NCBI GenBank assembly: GCA_928721565.1
Contig: OV788638.1
Coordinates: 992,001-1,056,000 of the forward strand
Source: an uncultured Clostridia bacterium
GTDB lineage: Bacteria; Bacillota; Clostridia; TANB77; CAG-508
Length of the DNA: 64,000 nt
Reading direction: 5' to 3'
Made by a program: the position numbers and the translations under genes. Shown here piece by piece: positions 25,382 to 33,880 of the stretch (position 1 is its first letter; each line of letters starts with the position of its first letter). A model generated the notes under the pieces. That model saw nothing but the letters and a program-made list of their open reading frames with translations. It was not told the origin of the DNA and ran no database searches.

Positions 25382-27577
25382 ATGACAAACAATTATACAA
25401 TTAAAGATATAATAGATAAAGCTAAAAAAAATAAAAGATGGGCTGACACAAAATTGATACAAAGGGCATATAATTATGCTATATTAAAACATGGGGATCA
25501 AAAAAGAAAATCTGGTGAGCCATATATAATTCATCCAACAAATGTTGCATATACAATTGCTGAGTTGGGATTAGATGAACAAACTATTTGTGCAGCTTTA
25601 TTACATGATGTTGTGGAAGATACGGATGCAACATATGAAGACATTGAAAAAGAGTTTGGGCTTGAAATTGCAGAAATGGTAGATGGTGTTACTAAATTAA
25701 AATTAATACAACATGCTTCAATCGAAGAGAATCAAGTAGAAAATTACAGAAAAATGTTTTTGGCAATGGGAAAAGACATAAGAGTAATAATTATTAAATT
25801 AGCTGATAGATTACATAATATGAGAACACTTGAATTTTTGAAAAGAGATAGACAAATTGCAATATCAAAAGAGACAATGCAATTATATGCACCATTAGCA
25901 AATAGATTAGGTTTATATGCAATGAAATGGGAATTAGAGGACCTAGGCTTTAAATATTTATATCCTGAGGAGTATGGAGAATTAGTAAAAGGAATTGAGC
26001 AAAAAAGAGATGAAAGATTGAAATTCATAGAAAAAATTATGAATGACATCAGAATTGAGCTAAAAAAACAACATATAGAGGCAGAAGTTACAGGAAGAGC
26101 AAAACATTTATATAGTATATATAGAAAAATGCAAAGAGACAATAAAACCCTTGATCAAATTTATGATTTATTTGCATTAAGAATAATAGTTAATTCTGTA
26201 AAGGATTGTTATGCTTCATTAGGAATTGTACATGAAATGTATACTCCAATGCCAGGAAGATTTAAAGATTATATTGCTGTTCCAAAAGCTAATATGTATC
26301 AATCTATACACACAACATTACTTGGAGAAAAAGGAACTCCATTTGAGGTACAGATACGTACATGGGATATGCATAGGATTGCTGAATATGGTATTGCTGC
26401 ACATTGGGCATATAAAGAGGCTAATTATGGAAGTAAAAAAGGTCATCAAACTGTTAAAGTGCAAGACGATAAATTAGCCTGGTTAAGAGAAAGCCTAGAA
26501 TGGCAACAAGAAATGCAAGATCCACAACAATTTTTAGAGACATTAAAAACAGAATTATTTGAAGATGAAGTATATGTATTTACTCCAAAAGGAGCAATAA
26601 AAGTTTTACCAAAGGGTGCAACTCCAATTGATTTTGCGTATAGCATACATGCAGAAATAGGAAATCATATGACAGGTGCCAAGATAAATAGTAAAATGGT
26701 TCCAATAATAACTCCAATAAAAAATGGAGATATAGTAGAAATACTAACATCAGATAATTCAAAAGGTCCAAGTATGGACTGGCTAAAATTTGTAAAAAGT
26801 TCATCTGCTAGAAACAAAATAATGTCATGGTTTAAGAAAGAGAAAAAAGAAGAAAATATAGAAAAAGGAAAGGCTTCAATTGAGAGAGAATTAAAAAGAA
26901 TTGGAATGTCTTATGAAGACATATTCAAAACTGAATATATAAATCCGATGCTTGATAGATATAAGTATAAAAACTTAGACGAAATGTATGCGGCTGTTGG
27001 ATTTGGTGCAATAACGGCTCAAAAAATAATAGCTAGAATGTTGATAGAATACAGAAAAGAGCATAAAGAAGAACCAATAGAAGAAAAGATTGAAGAACTA
27101 TCAACAACAAGAAGAAATATCCCAAAACCATCAGATTCAGGAATTATAGTAAAAGGAATAGATAATTGCCTAGTTAAACTTTCTAAATGTTGCAATCCAC
27201 TTCCAGGAGATGAAATAATAGGATATATTACAAAAGGAAGAGGAGTATCTGTTCACAGAAAAGATTGTGTAAATGTAAATGAATTATTAAAAGAAGAAAA
27301 TAGAATAATTGAGGTTAAATGGTATAACCAAGAAAAAGTTACTTATACAGTAGAAATTGAAATATTTGCAAATGATAGAAATGGGCTTTTAGGAGATATA
27401 GTACAAAAAATAAATAATACAAAAGCTAAGATTTTAGGTGTAAATGCTAGAGCTACTAAAGAAAGAATGGCAGTTACTGAAGTGACTCTTGAGGTAGATA
27501 GTTTAGAAGGATTGAATAAAATAATTCGTGAACTTAGAAAAATTGATAGTGTTTATGAGGTCAAAAGAAAAAAATAG
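25382..27577 (+). CDS. relA: Bifunctional (p)ppGpp synthetase/hydrolase
   Basis: 731 residues, full Rel length. An HD hydrolase domain (AALLHDVVEDTDAT) comes first, then the synthetase domain (VTGRAKHLYSIYRKM, DYIAVPKANMYQSIHTT, EVQIRTWDMHRIAEYG), a TGS domain (YVFTPKGAIKVLPKGATPIDFAYSI, in parts), a CC region (KCCNPLPGDEI) and a C-terminal ACT domain. Both catalytic centres look intact, so it should make and remove the alarmone. ATG 25382 with AGGGGG at 5-bp spacing is preferred to the longer frame from 25310, which would translate repeat sequence. Confidence 0.96.
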   Translation: MTNNYTIKDIIDKAKKNKRWADTKLIQRAYNYAILKHGDQKRKSGEPYIIHPTNVAYTIAELGLDEQTICAALLHDVVEDTDATYEDIEKEFGLEIAEMVDGVTKLKLIQHASIEENQVENYRKMFLAMGKDIRVIIIKLADRLHNMRTLEFLKRDRQIAISKETMQLYAPLANRLGLYAMKWELEDLGFKYLYPEEYGELVKGIEQKRDERLKFIEKIMNDIRIELKKQHIEAEVTGRAKHLYSIYRKMQRDNKTLDQIYDLFALRIIVNSVKDCYASLGIVHEMYTPMPGRFKDYIAVPKANMYQSIHTTLLGEKGTPFEVQIRTWDMHRIAEYGIAAHWAYKEANYGSKKGHQTVKVQDDKLAWLRESLEWQQEMQDPQQFLETLKTELFEDEVYVFTPKGAIKVLPKGATPIDFAYSIHAEIGNHMTGAKINSKMVPIITPIKNGDIVEILTSDNSKGPSMDWLKFVKSSSARNKIMSWFKKEKKEENIEKGKASIERELKRIGMSYEDIFKTEYINPMLDRYKYKNLDEMYAAVGFGAITAQKIIARMLIEYRKEHKEEPIEEKIEELSTTRRNIPKPSDSGIIVKGIDNCLVKLSKCCNPLPGDEIIGYITKGRGVSVHRKDCVNVNELLKEENRIIEVKWYNQEKVTYTVEIEIFANDRNGLLGDIVQKINNTKAKILGVNARATKERMAVTEVTLEVDSLEGLNKIIRELRKIDSVYEVKRKK

Positions 27578-27587
27578 GGACGAGAAA

Positions 27588-27658
27588 GAACCGGTCCCAA
27601 ACGAACATTGTTCAAAAGAGAACCGGTCCCTAATGAACTGGTCCCAAATGAACAAGTG
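27588..27658 (+). repeat. GAACCGGTCC repeat locus f
   Basis: Two GAACCGGTCC cores 32 bp apart plus the GAACTGGTCC variant, in the 5' leader of the MBL gene. It is the inverted counterpart of locus e. Confidence 0.9.
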
Positions 27659-27689
27659 GCTAAAATGATAAAAGAAAGGAATTTATAAA

Positions 27690-28337
27690 ATGATACTAAA
27701 AGTACTAAAGATTGAAACTTGGATAGGTGATGCGACAAATTGTTATATAGTCCAAGATGAAAAATCAAAAGAAACAATGGTAATAGACCCTGCTGGAGAT
27801 GTAGATAAAATAATTGAAATGCTTGATATTTTACAGGCAAAATTGAAATATATATATTTGACTCATTGTCATGGTGATCATATAGGTGGAGTTTGTGAAT
27901 TGAAAGAAAAATATGGAGGAAAGATTGTTACACATAGGGTGGCTGCAGAGAATTTGAAGGATCCTAATATTAATTTGACTATATATATTGGTATTGGAGG
28001 ATTAACTGTAGAAACTGATGCACGTGTAGATGATAATGATTTGTTGCATTTAGGTGAATTGGAGTTTAGAGTTATTCACACACCTGGACATACTTCAGGA
28101 GGATCTTGTTTATATTGTGAACAAGAAAATTTGCTATTCTCAGGTGATACTTTATTTAGAGGAACATGGGGAAGAACAGATGTGCCAACAGGAGATTTTG
28201 AAGCGGTTATTAAATCGATAACGAAAAAATTGATGATTTTGCCTGATGAAACAATTGTGTATCCTGGGCATGGAAAGAGTACAATGATTAGAGAAGAGAA
28301 GCCGATTTATCTGGAATTAAAACCTAGATTATTATAG
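27690..28337 (+). CDS. MBL-fold metallo-hydrolase (glyoxalase II-like)
   Basis: 215 residues. The metal-binding signature is THCHGDHIGG, followed by HTPGHTSGGSCLY, FSGDTLFRGTWGRTD and YPGHGKST, all typical of the hydroxyacylglutathione hydrolase-like group of the metallo-beta-lactamase superfamily. Substrate cannot be told; a thioester hydrolase role is plausible. ATG 27690 follows AGAAAGGAA. It stands between relA and spoIIP; repeats sit in its leader. Confidence 0.93.
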   Translation: MILKVLKIETWIGDATNCYIVQDEKSKETMVIDPAGDVDKIIEMLDILQAKLKYIYLTHCHGDHIGGVCELKEKYGGKIVTHRVAAENLKDPNINLTIYIGIGGLTVETDARVDDNDLLHLGELEFRVIHTPGHTSGGSCLYCEQENLLFSGDTLFRGTWGRTDVPTGDFEAVIKSITKKLMILPDETIVYPGHGKSTMIREEKPIYLELKPRLL

Positions 28338-28404
28338 TTTAGTTCTAATTTATTAACATTAAACATATAATTATATATAGGAACATTAGGACAAGGAGAT
28401 AAAT

Positions 28405-29577
28405 ATGTTTAATGTTACAATAATAGATGTGAAGAAAACTGTATTGAAATTAGCTGTATTAATAGTTATTATGATAACACTATTTTGGATAACACAAGAA
28501 ATAAATAAAATTAAAACTAGTCAAGTTTTACAGGTGGATGTATCTGAAAAATTAGTAGAATGTTTGAGCAATGATATCCCAGCAATGACAAGTTCTAATT
28601 ATAAATTTGCAGATGTATTGAAAGAAGATGGGAAAGAGGAGAAAACTTTTCCAGAAAAGATATTGAACATGGAATTAGCAAGAGTGCTACCAGAAGAAGA
28701 TCATATAGATGAACAACAGATAAAAAAAGATCAAGAAATTGTAGATGAAAATCATGATAACGAAAATAATGCAACACCTAAAAATGATGAACAAATATCA
28801 GCAGTAGCAACGGCAGAGACAAATGTTGAAACAGAAATTGTTACACAAAATCCGATAGCAGAAAATTGTAATGTGGAATTGTGTGGGGTTAAAATAAAAA
28901 ATGAAACAGGATTTGGAATAGATGAAACAATATTGAATACAGAATTGAACATAAATAAGGATAATATTTTAATTTTTCATACACATACATGTGAAAGCTA
29001 TACACCAACAGATCAGTATAATTATCAACAAACAGGAAATTTTAGAACAACAGACTTGAATTTTTCTGTTGCAAGAGTAGGAGATGAGCTTACCAATTAT
29101 TTAATGGGATATGGATTTAATGTAATACATGATAAGACATACCATGACTATCCTGCATACACAGGTTCATATACTAGGTCAAAAACAACAGTGGAAAATA
29201 TATTGAAGACTAATCCTACTGATATAATAATAGATTTACATAGAGATGCAATAGGAAGTAAAAGTAATTATGATCCAAGTGTAAAGATAGGAGACGAAGT
29301 AGCGGCACAATTGATGTTTGTTATTGGAACAAATGGTGGTGGATTATATCATCCTAATTGGCAATCTAATTTGAAATTCGCAATAGAAATTCAACAAAAA
29401 GCTAATGAAATGTATCCAGGATTATTTAAGACAATGATTGTCAGAAATTCTAGGTATAATCAGCATCTTGGCAAGGCTGCTACAATAATTGAAGTAGGTT
29501 CAACTGGAAATACACTTGAACAATGTATGACAAGTATGAAATATCTTTCAAAAATATTAGATGAATATAGAAAATAG
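28405..29577 (+). CDS. spoIIP: Stage II sporulation protein P
   Basis: 390 residues. N-terminal membrane anchor at about residues 13-29, a low-complexity acidic linker (about 85-150), and then the amidase/endopeptidase domain. Motifs are ILIFHTHTCESYTP, TDIIIDLHRDAIG, FVIGTNGGGLYHPNW and a final IIEVGSTGNTLEQ, matching the SpoIIP zinc amidase. With SpoIID and SpoIIM it degrades septal peptidoglycan to drive engulfment of the forespore. ATG 28405 follows AAGGAG. In many genomes spoIIP lies next to gpr; here they are 17 kb apart. Confidence 0.95.
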   Translation: MFNVTIIDVKKTVLKLAVLIVIMITLFWITQEINKIKTSQVLQVDVSEKLVECLSNDIPAMTSSNYKFADVLKEDGKEEKTFPEKILNMELARVLPEEDHIDEQQIKKDQEIVDENHDNENNATPKNDEQISAVATAETNVETEIVTQNPIAENCNVELCGVKIKNETGFGIDETILNTELNINKDNILIFHTHTCESYTPTDQYNYQQTGNFRTTDLNFSVARVGDELTNYLMGYGFNVIHDKTYHDYPAYTGSYTRSKTTVENILKTNPTDIIIDLHRDAIGSKSNYDPSVKIGDEVAAQLMFVIGTNGGGLYHPNWQSNLKFAIEIQQKANEMYPGLFKTMIVRNSRYNQHLGKAATIIEVGSTGNTLEQCMTSMKYLSKILDEYRK

Positions 29578-29612
29578 AAAACCCAACTCAATTAATGTGA
29601 GCTGGGTCTTAT
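29578..29612. terminator. Bidirectional terminator between spoIIP and the Cys-rich gene
   Basis: ACCCAACTCA and TGAGCTGGGT form a stem around an ATTAATG loop, with A-rich and T-rich sides. It covers the end of the - strand small gene. Confidence 0.75.
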
Positions 29613-29729
29613 TTTTTCGTAATATGCACATTCAGAATTTGTGCATAAATTTGAATTAGAAATAATATCATAAGAGCATTTTCCATCAATTTGATAAATA
29701 CAATCTAAAGCACAATTGATATTTGTCAA
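29592..29729 (-). CDS. Small Cys-rich protein
   Basis: 45 residues, start TTG 29729, with GAGGTG 6 bp upstream. It carries six cysteines with the pattern NCALDCIYQIDGKCSYD...LCTNSECAYYE. This spacing is common in short, poorly characterised clostridial proteins and suggests a small metal-binding or disulfide-rich fold. It lies upstream-facing beside nth and shares its terminator with spoIIP. Function unknown. Confidence 0.65.
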   Translation of the reverse strand: MTNINCALDCIYQIDGKCSYDIISNSNLCTNSECAYYEKIRPSSH

Positions 29730-29752
29730 AGATATCACCTCTTATTAAAGTA

Positions 29753-30391
29753 TTATTTACAATTTTTTTTATAATATTCGCAAAAATTTTTGACTGTACA
29801 ATTTTCACAATTAGGTTTACGAGAATCACAAGTATTTCTACCATGCCATACAAAAAGGTGATTAATATCTTTTAAAGAATCTGGTGGAAAGATTTTTAGT
29901 AAATCTTGTTCGATTTTTTCAGGGTCTTGTTCATGAGAGAGACCGATTCTGTTAGAAATTCTTTTGGCATGAGTATCAACAGCAATACCATTAGCAATAC
30001 CAAAAACTTCTAATAAGATAACATTAGCACTTTTTCTTCCAACACCAGCTAAACTTAAAAGTTCGTCCATTGTTTTTGGAACATCACCATTAAAATTTTC
30101 TAAAATCTGTGTTGCACACAATTTAATATTTTTTGCTTTATTTTTATAAAATCCACAAGGATGTATTATTTTTTCAAGTTCGTTTATGTCTATGTCAGCA
30201 AAATCTTGAATAGTTTGACACTTTTCAAATAATTGAGGAGTAGTTTTATTAACTCTTTCGTCAGTACATTGAGCTGAAAGCATAACTGCAACAACCATTT
30301 GAAATGGTGTTTTAAAGTCTAAACTGCAAGTTGCATCAGGATATGTTGCTTTTAATATTTGTATAAATTTTTGTATATCAGTTTTTTTCAT
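29753..30391 (-). CDS. nth: Endonuclease III
   Basis: 212 residues. The helix-hairpin-helix is LAGVGRKSANVIL with catalytic Lys, followed by VDTHAKRISNRIG with catalytic Asp. A 4Fe-4S cluster motif C-X6-C-X2-C-X5-C closes the protein (CDSRKPNCENCTVKNFC). It is a glycosylase/AP lyase for oxidised pyrimidines. ATG 30391 is favoured (GGTG upstream, usual N-terminus MKKTDIQKF), but ATG 30403 is possible. Either way it overlaps the end of the DUF4364 gene, indicating a coupled pair. Confidence 0.94.
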   Translation of the reverse strand: MKKTDIQKFIQILKATYPDATCSLDFKTPFQMVVAVMLSAQCTDERVNKTTPQLFEKCQTIQDFADIDINELEKIIHPCGFYKNKAKNIKLCATQILENFNGDVPKTMDELLSLAGVGRKSANVILLEVFGIANGIAVDTHAKRISNRIGLSHEQDPEKIEQDLLKIFPPDSLKDINHLFVWHGRNTCDSRKPNCENCTVKNFCEYYKKNCK

Positions 30392-30923
30392 TATTTTCAC
30401 CATTTAAAAGTAAACTAAGTATTTTAGGATAAATAATATTTGCATTATTTTTCCAATTATCAGAAATTTGTTTTGCTCTATCTCTTGAGCCTGCAAAAGT
30501 TGAAATTTCAAAAACTGTTTCAGTTTTTTCAACTATTTTACATTTTACAGTATAATTATTCTCGTTTTCGGGAATGTATTCTGTAACAATAGAGGATTCT
30601 TCGGCTATATTTGAAACTTCATCTTTAAAGATACTATCAGCTTTTAACTTTAAAATTCCAGGTAAAAGTGATTTTGTAAGAGATAATGAGTTTTGACCAT
30701 CTGAAGTTATTTTTATAAAATTATCTTCATCTTTTGTAAAGGAACCAATTAAGTTTGTATCAATTAAATCTGTTAACAATTCTTGAAAATAAAAATAGTT
30801 AATATTATTAGCTGATGAAACTAGTTTATATAAATTATCACTTTTGATTCCATCAGATAGTTTATTTAGTAAATATAAAATTAATACTTTATTTTCTGCT
30901 AAGTCTGTAATAGATTTTTCCAT
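30378..30923 (-). CDS. DUF4364-family protein
   Basis: 181 residues. The N-terminal half looks like a winged-helix domain (LAENKVLILYLLNKLSDGIKSDNLYKLV...YFYFQELLTDLIDTNLIG) and the C-terminal half is beta-rich with a VKCKIVEKTETVFEISTFAGSRDRA segment. This is the usual DUF4364 layout of Clostridia. A regulatory DNA-binding role is inferred only from the fold. GGAGG precedes ATG 30923. It is first of a two-gene unit with nth. Confidence 0.85.
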   Translation of the reverse strand: MEKSITDLAENKVLILYLLNKLSDGIKSDNLYKLVSSANNINYFYFQELLTDLIDTNLIGSFTKDEDNFIKITSDGQNSLSLTKSLLPGILKLKADSIFKDEVSNIAEESSIVTEYIPENENNYTVKCKIVEKTETVFEISTFAGSRDRAKQISDNWKNNANIIYPKILSLLLNGENNEKN

Positions 30924-30999
30924 AAAGAGACCTCCTTTTTATTTTTTGATATTATATCATGGAATAAGATATTAGTAAAGTAAATTTTGCAATTGATAT

Positions 31000-31027
31000 T
31001 TGACATTATGTAAATATATGGTATAAT
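31000..31027 (+). promoter_or_regulatory. Promoter for the Spo0A-C-like gene
   Basis: TTGACA 31000-31005, 16-bp spacer, TATAAT 31022-31027. Confidence 0.6.
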
Positions 31028-31066
31028 AGATATGACAACAAAATCTAAAAGAAAGAGGTAGAAAAC

Positions 31067-31510
31067 ATGACAGAAAAACAAAAACTTTTAAAACAACTAG
31101 AAGCATTAACTCGGCAAAGTCAGCAAATAATAAATTTGCTTATGGATGCAGAAGGAGAAGTGGGAGAAGAGAAAAATTTGAACCATGAAGAAGTTGTAAT
31201 ACGGGATTTCCTGCATAGCTTGAGATGTAATTCTGGCACATTAGGTTACCAGAATACAATATCTGCCATAAAACTAAAAATGCATAACAAAAGAATTAAA
31301 ATTGGCGATATTTACAATATTATTGCAGAAGAGAATAATAGCACATACAATTCTGTAGAAAGAACAATAAGACATTCTAAAGAAATAATATTAGAAAGAC
31401 CAAATGAAATGGTTCTTGACATCTTCGGAAAAATAATAAATCAAAAAGGAAACATTTCCAATTCAAAATTCATAACAATAGCTGCTGAAAACGTCGAAAA
31501 AATGTTATAG
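31067..31510 (+). CDS. Stand-alone Spo0A C-terminal-domain-like DNA-binding protein
   Basis: 147 residues. Residues 1-40 form a short helical, possibly coiled-coil segment. Residues about 43-147 resemble the Spo0A trans-activation domain: a helical start (IRDFLHSLRCNSGTLGYQ), IYNIIAEENNSTYNSVERTIRHS (compare VAKKYNTTPSRVERAIRHA in Spo0A), then IFGKIINQKGNISNSKFITIAAE (compare KPTNSEFIAMVAD). There is no phospho-acceptor receiver domain, so activity would not follow the normal phosphorelay. It has its own promoter and terminator and sits just before the yabG-veg sporulation locus. Confidence 0.8.
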   Translation: MTEKQKLLKQLEALTRQSQQIINLLMDAEGEVGEEKNLNHEEVVIRDFLHSLRCNSGTLGYQNTISAIKLKMHNKRIKIGDIYNIIAEENNSTYNSVERTIRHSKEIILERPNEMVLDIFGKIINQKGNISNSKFITIAAENVEKML

Positions 31511-31526
31511 TTTTTAGTTTTGTAGT

Positions 31527-31564
31527 CAAAAAAAGCGTCACCGGTAATTGGTGACGTTTATTAT
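31527..31564 (+). terminator. Terminator after the Spo0A-C-like gene
   Basis: GCGTCACC and GGTGACGT form an 8-bp stem with a GGTAATT loop, then TTATTATTT. Confidence 0.75.
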
Positions 31565-31601
31565 TTATACAATATTTTAGTGTCAAATTATGTCAAAAGA
31601 T

Positions 31602-31610
31602 CATAAACTA
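31602..31610 (+). promoter_or_regulatory. Candidate sigma-K -10 element for yabG
   Basis: CATAAACTA fits the sigma-K -10 pattern CATA-N3-TA and lies 40 bp before the yabG start. The -35 is short and not diagnostic. YabG is sigma-K dependent in B. subtilis. Confidence 0.4.
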
Positions 31611-31649
31611 TATTAGCTTAATGCTTATACAAAAGTAGAGGTGATAAAT

Positions 31650-32111
31650 GTGAGAGAAATAAAGAAAGGTGATATAGTTAGTAGAAATTCATATAAAAAT
31701 GACATAATGTTTGAAGTAAAAAGAATATTAAAATTATCAGATAACAGAAAAATTGCAATTTTAAAAGGAAGGGTAGATGTAAGAATAGTTGCAGATGCAA
31801 TGCTAGAAGATCTTAAAATAGTAAGCAAAGAAGAGCAAATAAGGCGAGAGAAACAATCAGAAGAAAGAATTTTAAGATTAATAGAAAAAGAAAAAATAAA
31901 AAAAGAGAACAGAAGAAAAGAAATTATTCGTACAGGAAGAATATTGCACTTAGATGGAGATAAAAAATATAGTCAAAAATCAATAATGTATTATAAAAAG
32001 ATGGGTTTAAATGCGATTGTAAGGAATATTCCAGAATATAAACAGCCTAAAGTAGTATATAGATTACTTATGATATATAATCCCGATATATTAATAATAA
32101 CACGGGCATGA
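31650..32111 (+). CDS. yabG: Sporulation protease YabG, N-terminal part (gene split)
   Basis: 153 residues from GTG 31650 (GAGGTG 6 bp upstream). It matches the YabG N-terminus (REIKKGDIVSRNSYKNDIMFEV) and helical middle, and ends at PDILIITRA-stop, exactly where full YabG proteins read ILxLTGHDG. The next frame starts in an ATGA overlap. Removing two C bases from ACACGGGCATGACCGGA would restore Thr-Gly-His-Asp-Gly and one uninterrupted gene. YabG is a cysteine-type protease that processes coat proteins; the conserved His of the GHD motif is absent from both pieces. Confidence 0.8.
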   Translation: MREIKKGDIVSRNSYKNDIMFEVKRILKLSDNRKIAILKGRVDVRIVADAMLEDLKIVSKEEQIRREKQSEERILRLIEKEKIKKENRRKEIIRTGRILHLDGDKKYSQKSIMYYKKMGLNAIVRNIPEYKQPKVVYRLLMIYNPDILIITRA

Positions 32112-32476
32112 CCGGAATGATAAAACACGGGACTAGATATAAAGACATATATAATTATAGAAATTCAAGACATTTTATTAAAACAGTAAAAGAAGCAAGA
32201 AGATATGATGAAAAACATGGAGGAAATTTAGTTGTATTTGCAGGGGCATGCCAAAGTTATTTTGAGGCATTAATGGATGCTGGAGCGAATTTTGCTTCTT
32301 CACCAGCAAGGATATTAATTGATTTTCTTGATCCATTAATAGTTGCTAAAAGTATAGCTATAACAGATAAAAATAAATATATAACTATAGATGATTTTGT
32401 TGATGAACTAAGAGATGGAAAAAAGGGAGTAAATGGATTAGGAGCACGAGGAAAAAAGAATGTAATATTTTTGTAA
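32108..32476 (+). CDS. yabG: Sporulation protease YabG, C-terminal part (gene split)
   Basis: 122 residues from ATG 32108, overlapping the stop of the N-terminal part by ATGA. It carries the conserved YabG second half: YKDIYNYRNSRHFIKTVKEAR, VVFAGACQSYFEALMDAGANFASSP (containing the probable nucleophile Cys) and the C-terminal GVNGLGARGK. No independent ribosome-binding site is present, so it could be made only by coupling. Whether the two chains assemble is unknown. The loss of GHD argues for an inactive enzyme or a sequence error. Confidence 0.78.
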   Translation: MTGMIKHGTRYKDIYNYRNSRHFIKTVKEARRYDEKHGGNLVVFAGACQSYFEALMDAGANFASSPARILIDFLDPLIVAKSIAITDKNKYITIDDFVDELRDGKKGVNGLGARGKKNVIFL

Positions 32477-32569
32477 CATAAATGTAATATAAATGTAACA
32501 TTAATAAAAGCGTAGCTTGAAAGACTTGAAATTGGCGGGATACAGAAAAACGACAACAAAATGCACACT

Positions 32570-32598
32570 TTGACAAAATCACCTACAGATGATATATT
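32570..32598 (+). promoter_or_regulatory. veg promoter
   Basis: TTGACA 32570-32575, 17-bp spacer, TATATT 32593-32598. The B. subtilis veg promoter is a classic strong vegetative promoter. Confidence 0.7.
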
Positions 32599-32628
32599 TA
32601 AATCATCTTAAGCAAAGTAGGTGATTTA

Positions 32629-32937
32629 ATGATTTGTAGGAATGACATTTCAAACTTAAAATCAGACATTAATGAAAAAATTGGACAGAAGATAATTGTT
32701 AAAGGTTCATTAGGAAGAAGCAAAGAATTTGCAAAAGAAGGTACAATAGAAAAGGCATATTCAAATCTTTTTGTAGTAAAATATGATGAAAATGATAGAA
32801 CAGCTTCATATACATACACAGACTTATTAACAAGAACAGTAGAAGTAGATGTATTTAATGGTGAAAATTATAGTCCGTTATTACCACCATTAGTAGTAGA
32901 AAGCAAAAGAAGAAAGATGAAAGAACAACTAGTTTAG
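32629..32937 (+). CDS. veg: Veg protein (DUF1021)
   Basis: 102 residues. Family pattern: ISNLKSDINEKIGQKIIVKGSLGRSK, then GTIEKAYSNLFVVKYD and SYTYTDLLTRTVEV, a small SH3-like beta-barrel. The order yabG-veg is the same as in B. subtilis, which supports both assignments. Veg stimulates biofilm genes in B. subtilis; the mechanism is unclear. ATG 32629 follows GTAGGTGAT. The C-terminal 20 residues are extra and basic. Confidence 0.92.
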   Translation: MICRNDISNLKSDINEKIGQKIIVKGSLGRSKEFAKEGTIEKAYSNLFVVKYDENDRTASYTYTDLLTRTVEVDVFNGENYSPLLPPLVVESKRRKMKEQLV

Positions 32938-32950
32938 TTGTTCTTTTTTC
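32921..32950 (+). terminator. Terminator overlapping the 3' end of veg
   Basis: AAGAACAACT and AGTTGTTCTT form a perfect 10-bp stem with an AGTT loop, then a T-run. The stop codon lies inside the hairpin. Confidence 0.85.
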
Positions 32951-32972
32951 TGTCAAAAAAGACTAGTTCCTA

Positions 32973-33001
32973 TTGACAGAATTTTTACTATTGTATATTA
33001 T
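32973..33001 (+). promoter_or_regulatory. Promoter for prmC-whiA-hemW
   Basis: TTGACA 32973-32978, 17-bp spacer, TATTAT 32996-33001. Confidence 0.65.
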
Positions 33002-33024
33002 TTAATAGGAAGGGTGGTGTTAAT

Positions 33025-33864
33025 ATGACAATAAGAGAAACACTAAATAAAGGTATGATTATACTAAAAAGTAATAATATAGAAACTCCCAAGTTAAAAG
33101 CAAGATTATTATTACAATATATATTGAAAAAATCTAGGCAATATTTAATTGTTTATGATAATAAAGAAATAGGAAAAAAAGAACAATGGGAGTACTTTGT
33201 CAATATAGAGAAAATTGCAAATGGAGTGCCATTACAGCATATAACTCATACTCAAGAATTTATGAAAATGGACTTTTTTGTAAACGAAAATGTATTAATA
33301 CCACGACCTGATACGGAAATACTAGTAGAAGAAGTTATAAAACTAGCAAAAACTATGGATAAGCCTAAAATATTGGATTTGTGTACAGGAAGTGGAGCTA
33401 TAGGAATAGCTATTGCTAAAAATGTACCAACGGCTACAGTTTATGCAGTAGATATAAGTGGAAAAGCATTAGAAGTTGCCCAAAAGAATGCATATAATTT
33501 AAAGGCTAAAGTTAAATTTGTAAAATCAAATTTATTCAAAAATCTAAATAATATAAAATTTGATATTATAGTATCAAATCCACCATATATAAAAAAAGAA
33601 GATATTAAACTTTTAAGCAATGAAGTTCAAAAGGAGCCTCGAATAGCCTTAGATGGAGGATATGATGGACTAGATTTTTATAGAAAAATTGCAAGTCAAG
33701 CAATTGATTATTTAAAGTTTGAAAGTTATTTATGTTTTGAAATAGGATTTGATCAAAAAGAAGATGTAACAGAAATTATAAAAGATACAAAACATTATGG
33801 TGATATATATTGTAAAAAAGATTTATATGGCAATGATAGAATTATAATTTCTAAAGTTAATTAA
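33025..33864 (+). CDS. prmC: Release factor glutamine methyltransferase
   Basis: 279 residues. An N-terminal helical domain is followed by a Rossmann methyltransferase with LDLCTGSGAIGIAIA and the diagnostic NPPY motif (VSNPPYIKKED). It methylates the GGQ glutamine of RF1/RF2 with S-adenosylmethionine. AGGGTGGTG precedes ATG 33025. prfA, its frequent neighbour, is not here. It leads a unit with whiA and hemW. Confidence 0.95.
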   Translation: MTIRETLNKGMIILKSNNIETPKLKARLLLQYILKKSRQYLIVYDNKEIGKKEQWEYFVNIEKIANGVPLQHITHTQEFMKMDFFVNENVLIPRPDTEILVEEVIKLAKTMDKPKILDLCTGSGAIGIAIAKNVPTATVYAVDISGKALEVAQKNAYNLKAKVKFVKSNLFKNLNNIKFDIIVSNPPYIKKEDIKLLSNEVQKEPRIALDGGYDGLDFYRKIASQAIDYLKFESYLCFEIGFDQKEDVTEIIKDTKHYGDIYCKKDLYGNDRIIISKVN

Positions 33865-33880
33865 AATAAAAGGAGGATAT

